DNA of 6,681 nucleotides from Desulfobacteraceae bacterium UBA2771 (GTDB lineage Bacteria; Desulfobacterota; Desulfobacteria; Desulfobacterales; Desulfosarcinaceae), in the NCBI GenBank assembly GCA_002352605.1, contig DEIP01000167.1, positions 1 through 6,681 of the forward strand. Direction: 5' to 3'. Positions 6,056-6,681 of this stretch are shown one piece after another. The stretch's first letter is position 1. Each line of letters starts with the position of its first letter. Position numbers and translations under genes: made by a program. Under the pieces are notes generated by a model that worked only from the letters and a program-made list of their open reading frames with translations, had not been told where the DNA came from and did no database searches.

Positions 6056-6084
6056 TTGACATCGTTGTTTATAACAATTATTTT
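6056..6084 (+). promoter_or_regulatory. Sigma-70-like promoter with embedded palindrome
   Basis: TTGACA (6056-6061, full consensus) and TATTTT (6079-6084) are separated by exactly 17 bases. Within the spacer lies the palindrome TTGTT-TAT-AACAA (6065-6077), placed where a bound repressor would block RNA polymerase. The promoter precedes the DUF134 gene, with a leader of about 30 bases. The DUF134 product itself or a MarR-type protein could be the regulator, but nothing in the sequence decides this. Confidence 0.6.
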
Positions 6085-6120
6085 TCAGTCAAACGATCAA
6101 TATTAGGGAGGAATGAAAAC

Positions 6121-6456
6121 GTGCCGAGACCCAAAAAACCGAGATTCGTATCCGGTTATCCGACCATTGCCGCCTTTGTCCCTCAGGGCATGCCGATCAC
6201 CGGGGAGGTGATGCTGTCGGTCGAAGAGTTGGAAGCAATCCGATTGAGTGATTTCGAGCGGTTGGACCAGGAATCGGCAGCCGGTCTTATGCAGGTGTCC
6301 CGCCAGACCTACGGCAGGATTCTATCTACTGCCCGCAGTATCGTCGGTGAAGCGCTGGTCACCGGTAAAGCCTTAAAAATCGCCGGCGGTAACTATACCA
6401 TGCGCGGGGGTGGCCGGCGGCGCCGGGGGCGACGGGGCCGCATGGGGGGTCAATAA
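6121..6456 (+). CDS. DUF134/UPF0251 family putative DNA-binding protein
   Basis: This 111-residue protein belongs to the DUF134 (UPF0251) family, whose members carry a sigma-70 region 4-like helix-turn-helix and are thought to bind DNA. The family pattern is clear: PRPKKPR (2-8), LSVEELEAIRLSDFERLDQE (32-51), the helix-turn-helix core AAGLMQVSRQTYGRILSTAR (53-72), then the EALVTGKALKIAGGNY block (77-92). The C-terminus (95-110) is an Arg/Gly-rich basic tail. The protein has no cysteine, whereas from memory many relatives carry cysteines near the N-terminus. The start is GTG, set by AGGGAGGAA upstream. An ATG at 6113 is in another frame. A strong promoter with a palindrome precedes it, and a DUF5320-like gene follows 58 bases later, probably co-transcribed. 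Confidence 0.88.
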   Translation: MPRPKKPRFVSGYPTIAAFVPQGMPITGEVMLSVEELEAIRLSDFERLDQESAAGLMQVSRQTYGRILSTARSIVGEALVTGKALKIAGGNYTMRGGGRRRRGRRGRMGGQ

Positions 6457-6514
6457 TATAACGGACGCCGGCATGCTATCGAACGAAATGACACAAAGAA
6501 GGGAGGTGAAACAG

Positions 6515-6681
6515 ATGCCCCAAGGAGATGGAAATGGCCCGGACGGAAAGGGCCGACAATCAGGCAGAGGACAAGGCCCCTGCGGTCAGAACAGCCAGCC
6601 GATTCAACCCCGAGGTCAGGGAGGAAGAAGCGGTGGACGCGGTTCCGGCCAGGGTAAAGGACAGGGCGGCGGTCGCGGACA
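6515..6681 (+). CDS. DUF5320-like Gly/Gln/Arg-rich small protein (3' end outside window)
   Basis: The ATG at 6515 follows GGGAGGTGA at ideal spacing and opens a frame that runs off the right edge after 55 codons. It begins MPQGDGNGPDGKGRQSGRGQ, close to the M-P-x-G-D-G-x-G-P-x-G-x-G opening of DUF5320-type proteins. It continues as a low-complexity Gly/Gln/Arg/Ser chain with one cysteine (Cys23, in GPCGQ). No function is known to me for this family. Genes of this kind often sit beside DUF134 and NifX/NifB-like cofactor-family genes in anaerobes, which fits the preceding gene. An in-frame ATG at 6488 has no ribosome binding site and is not preferred. The length and C-terminal half are unknown because of the window edge. 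Confidence 0.7.
   Translation, partial: MPQGDGNGPDGKGRQSGRGQGPCGQNSQPIQPRGQGGRSGGRGSGQGKGQGGGRG

Overview
The window looks like chromosomal DNA of a sulfate-reducing or related anaerobic deltaproteobacterium (Desulfobacterota). This is an inference from moderately GC-rich DNA, ordinary Shine-Dalgarno-led anabolic genes, a probable selenoprotein flavoenzyme, and a DUF134/DUF5320-type gene pair that is common in anaerobes. No rRNA, tRNA, CRISPR array or insertion sequence was seen.

Layout. Positions 147-3619 hold three forward housekeeping genes: ilvE (branched-chain aminotransferase), galU (UDP-glucose pyrophosphorylase) and proA (gamma-glutamyl phosphate reductase). Each has its own ribosome binding site and they are separated by 69 and 185 bases, so they may be a loose operon or separate units. 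Positions 3620-3787 hold the debris of a second flavoenzyme on the forward strand: three short pieces of a CoA-disulfide-reductase/NADH-oxidase type C-terminus, spread over three frames.

Positions 5143-3788 on the reverse strand encode the most interesting gene, a 451-residue NAD(P)/FAD oxidoreductase of the CoA-disulfide reductase/NADH oxidase type. An in-frame TGA sits at codon 45, where the family has its redox-active cysteine. A 6-bp perfect stem with a GGTCT loop starts 15 nt after the TGA and resembles a bacterial SECIS element. I read it as a selenoprotein. An ordinary gene caller would truncate it to a GTG start at 4993 and lose the FAD-binding N-terminus. Just upstream (5357-5163) is the C-terminal third of a MarR-type regulator without its DNA-binding domain.

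Positions 5358-6110 look like a decay or intergenic zone with two orphan short ORFs (5759-5577 reverse, 5879-6043 forward) and several inverted repeats, one of them a perfect 12-bp hairpin. At 6056-6084 a good sigma-70-like promoter with an embedded palindrome leads into a DUF134/UPF0251 putative DNA-binding protein (6121-6456). A Gly/Gln/Arg-rich DUF5320-like small protein follows (from 6515) and runs off the window. In known genomes such pairs often lie next to NifX/NifB-like iron-molybdenum cofactor-family proteins, so such genes may follow beyond the edge.
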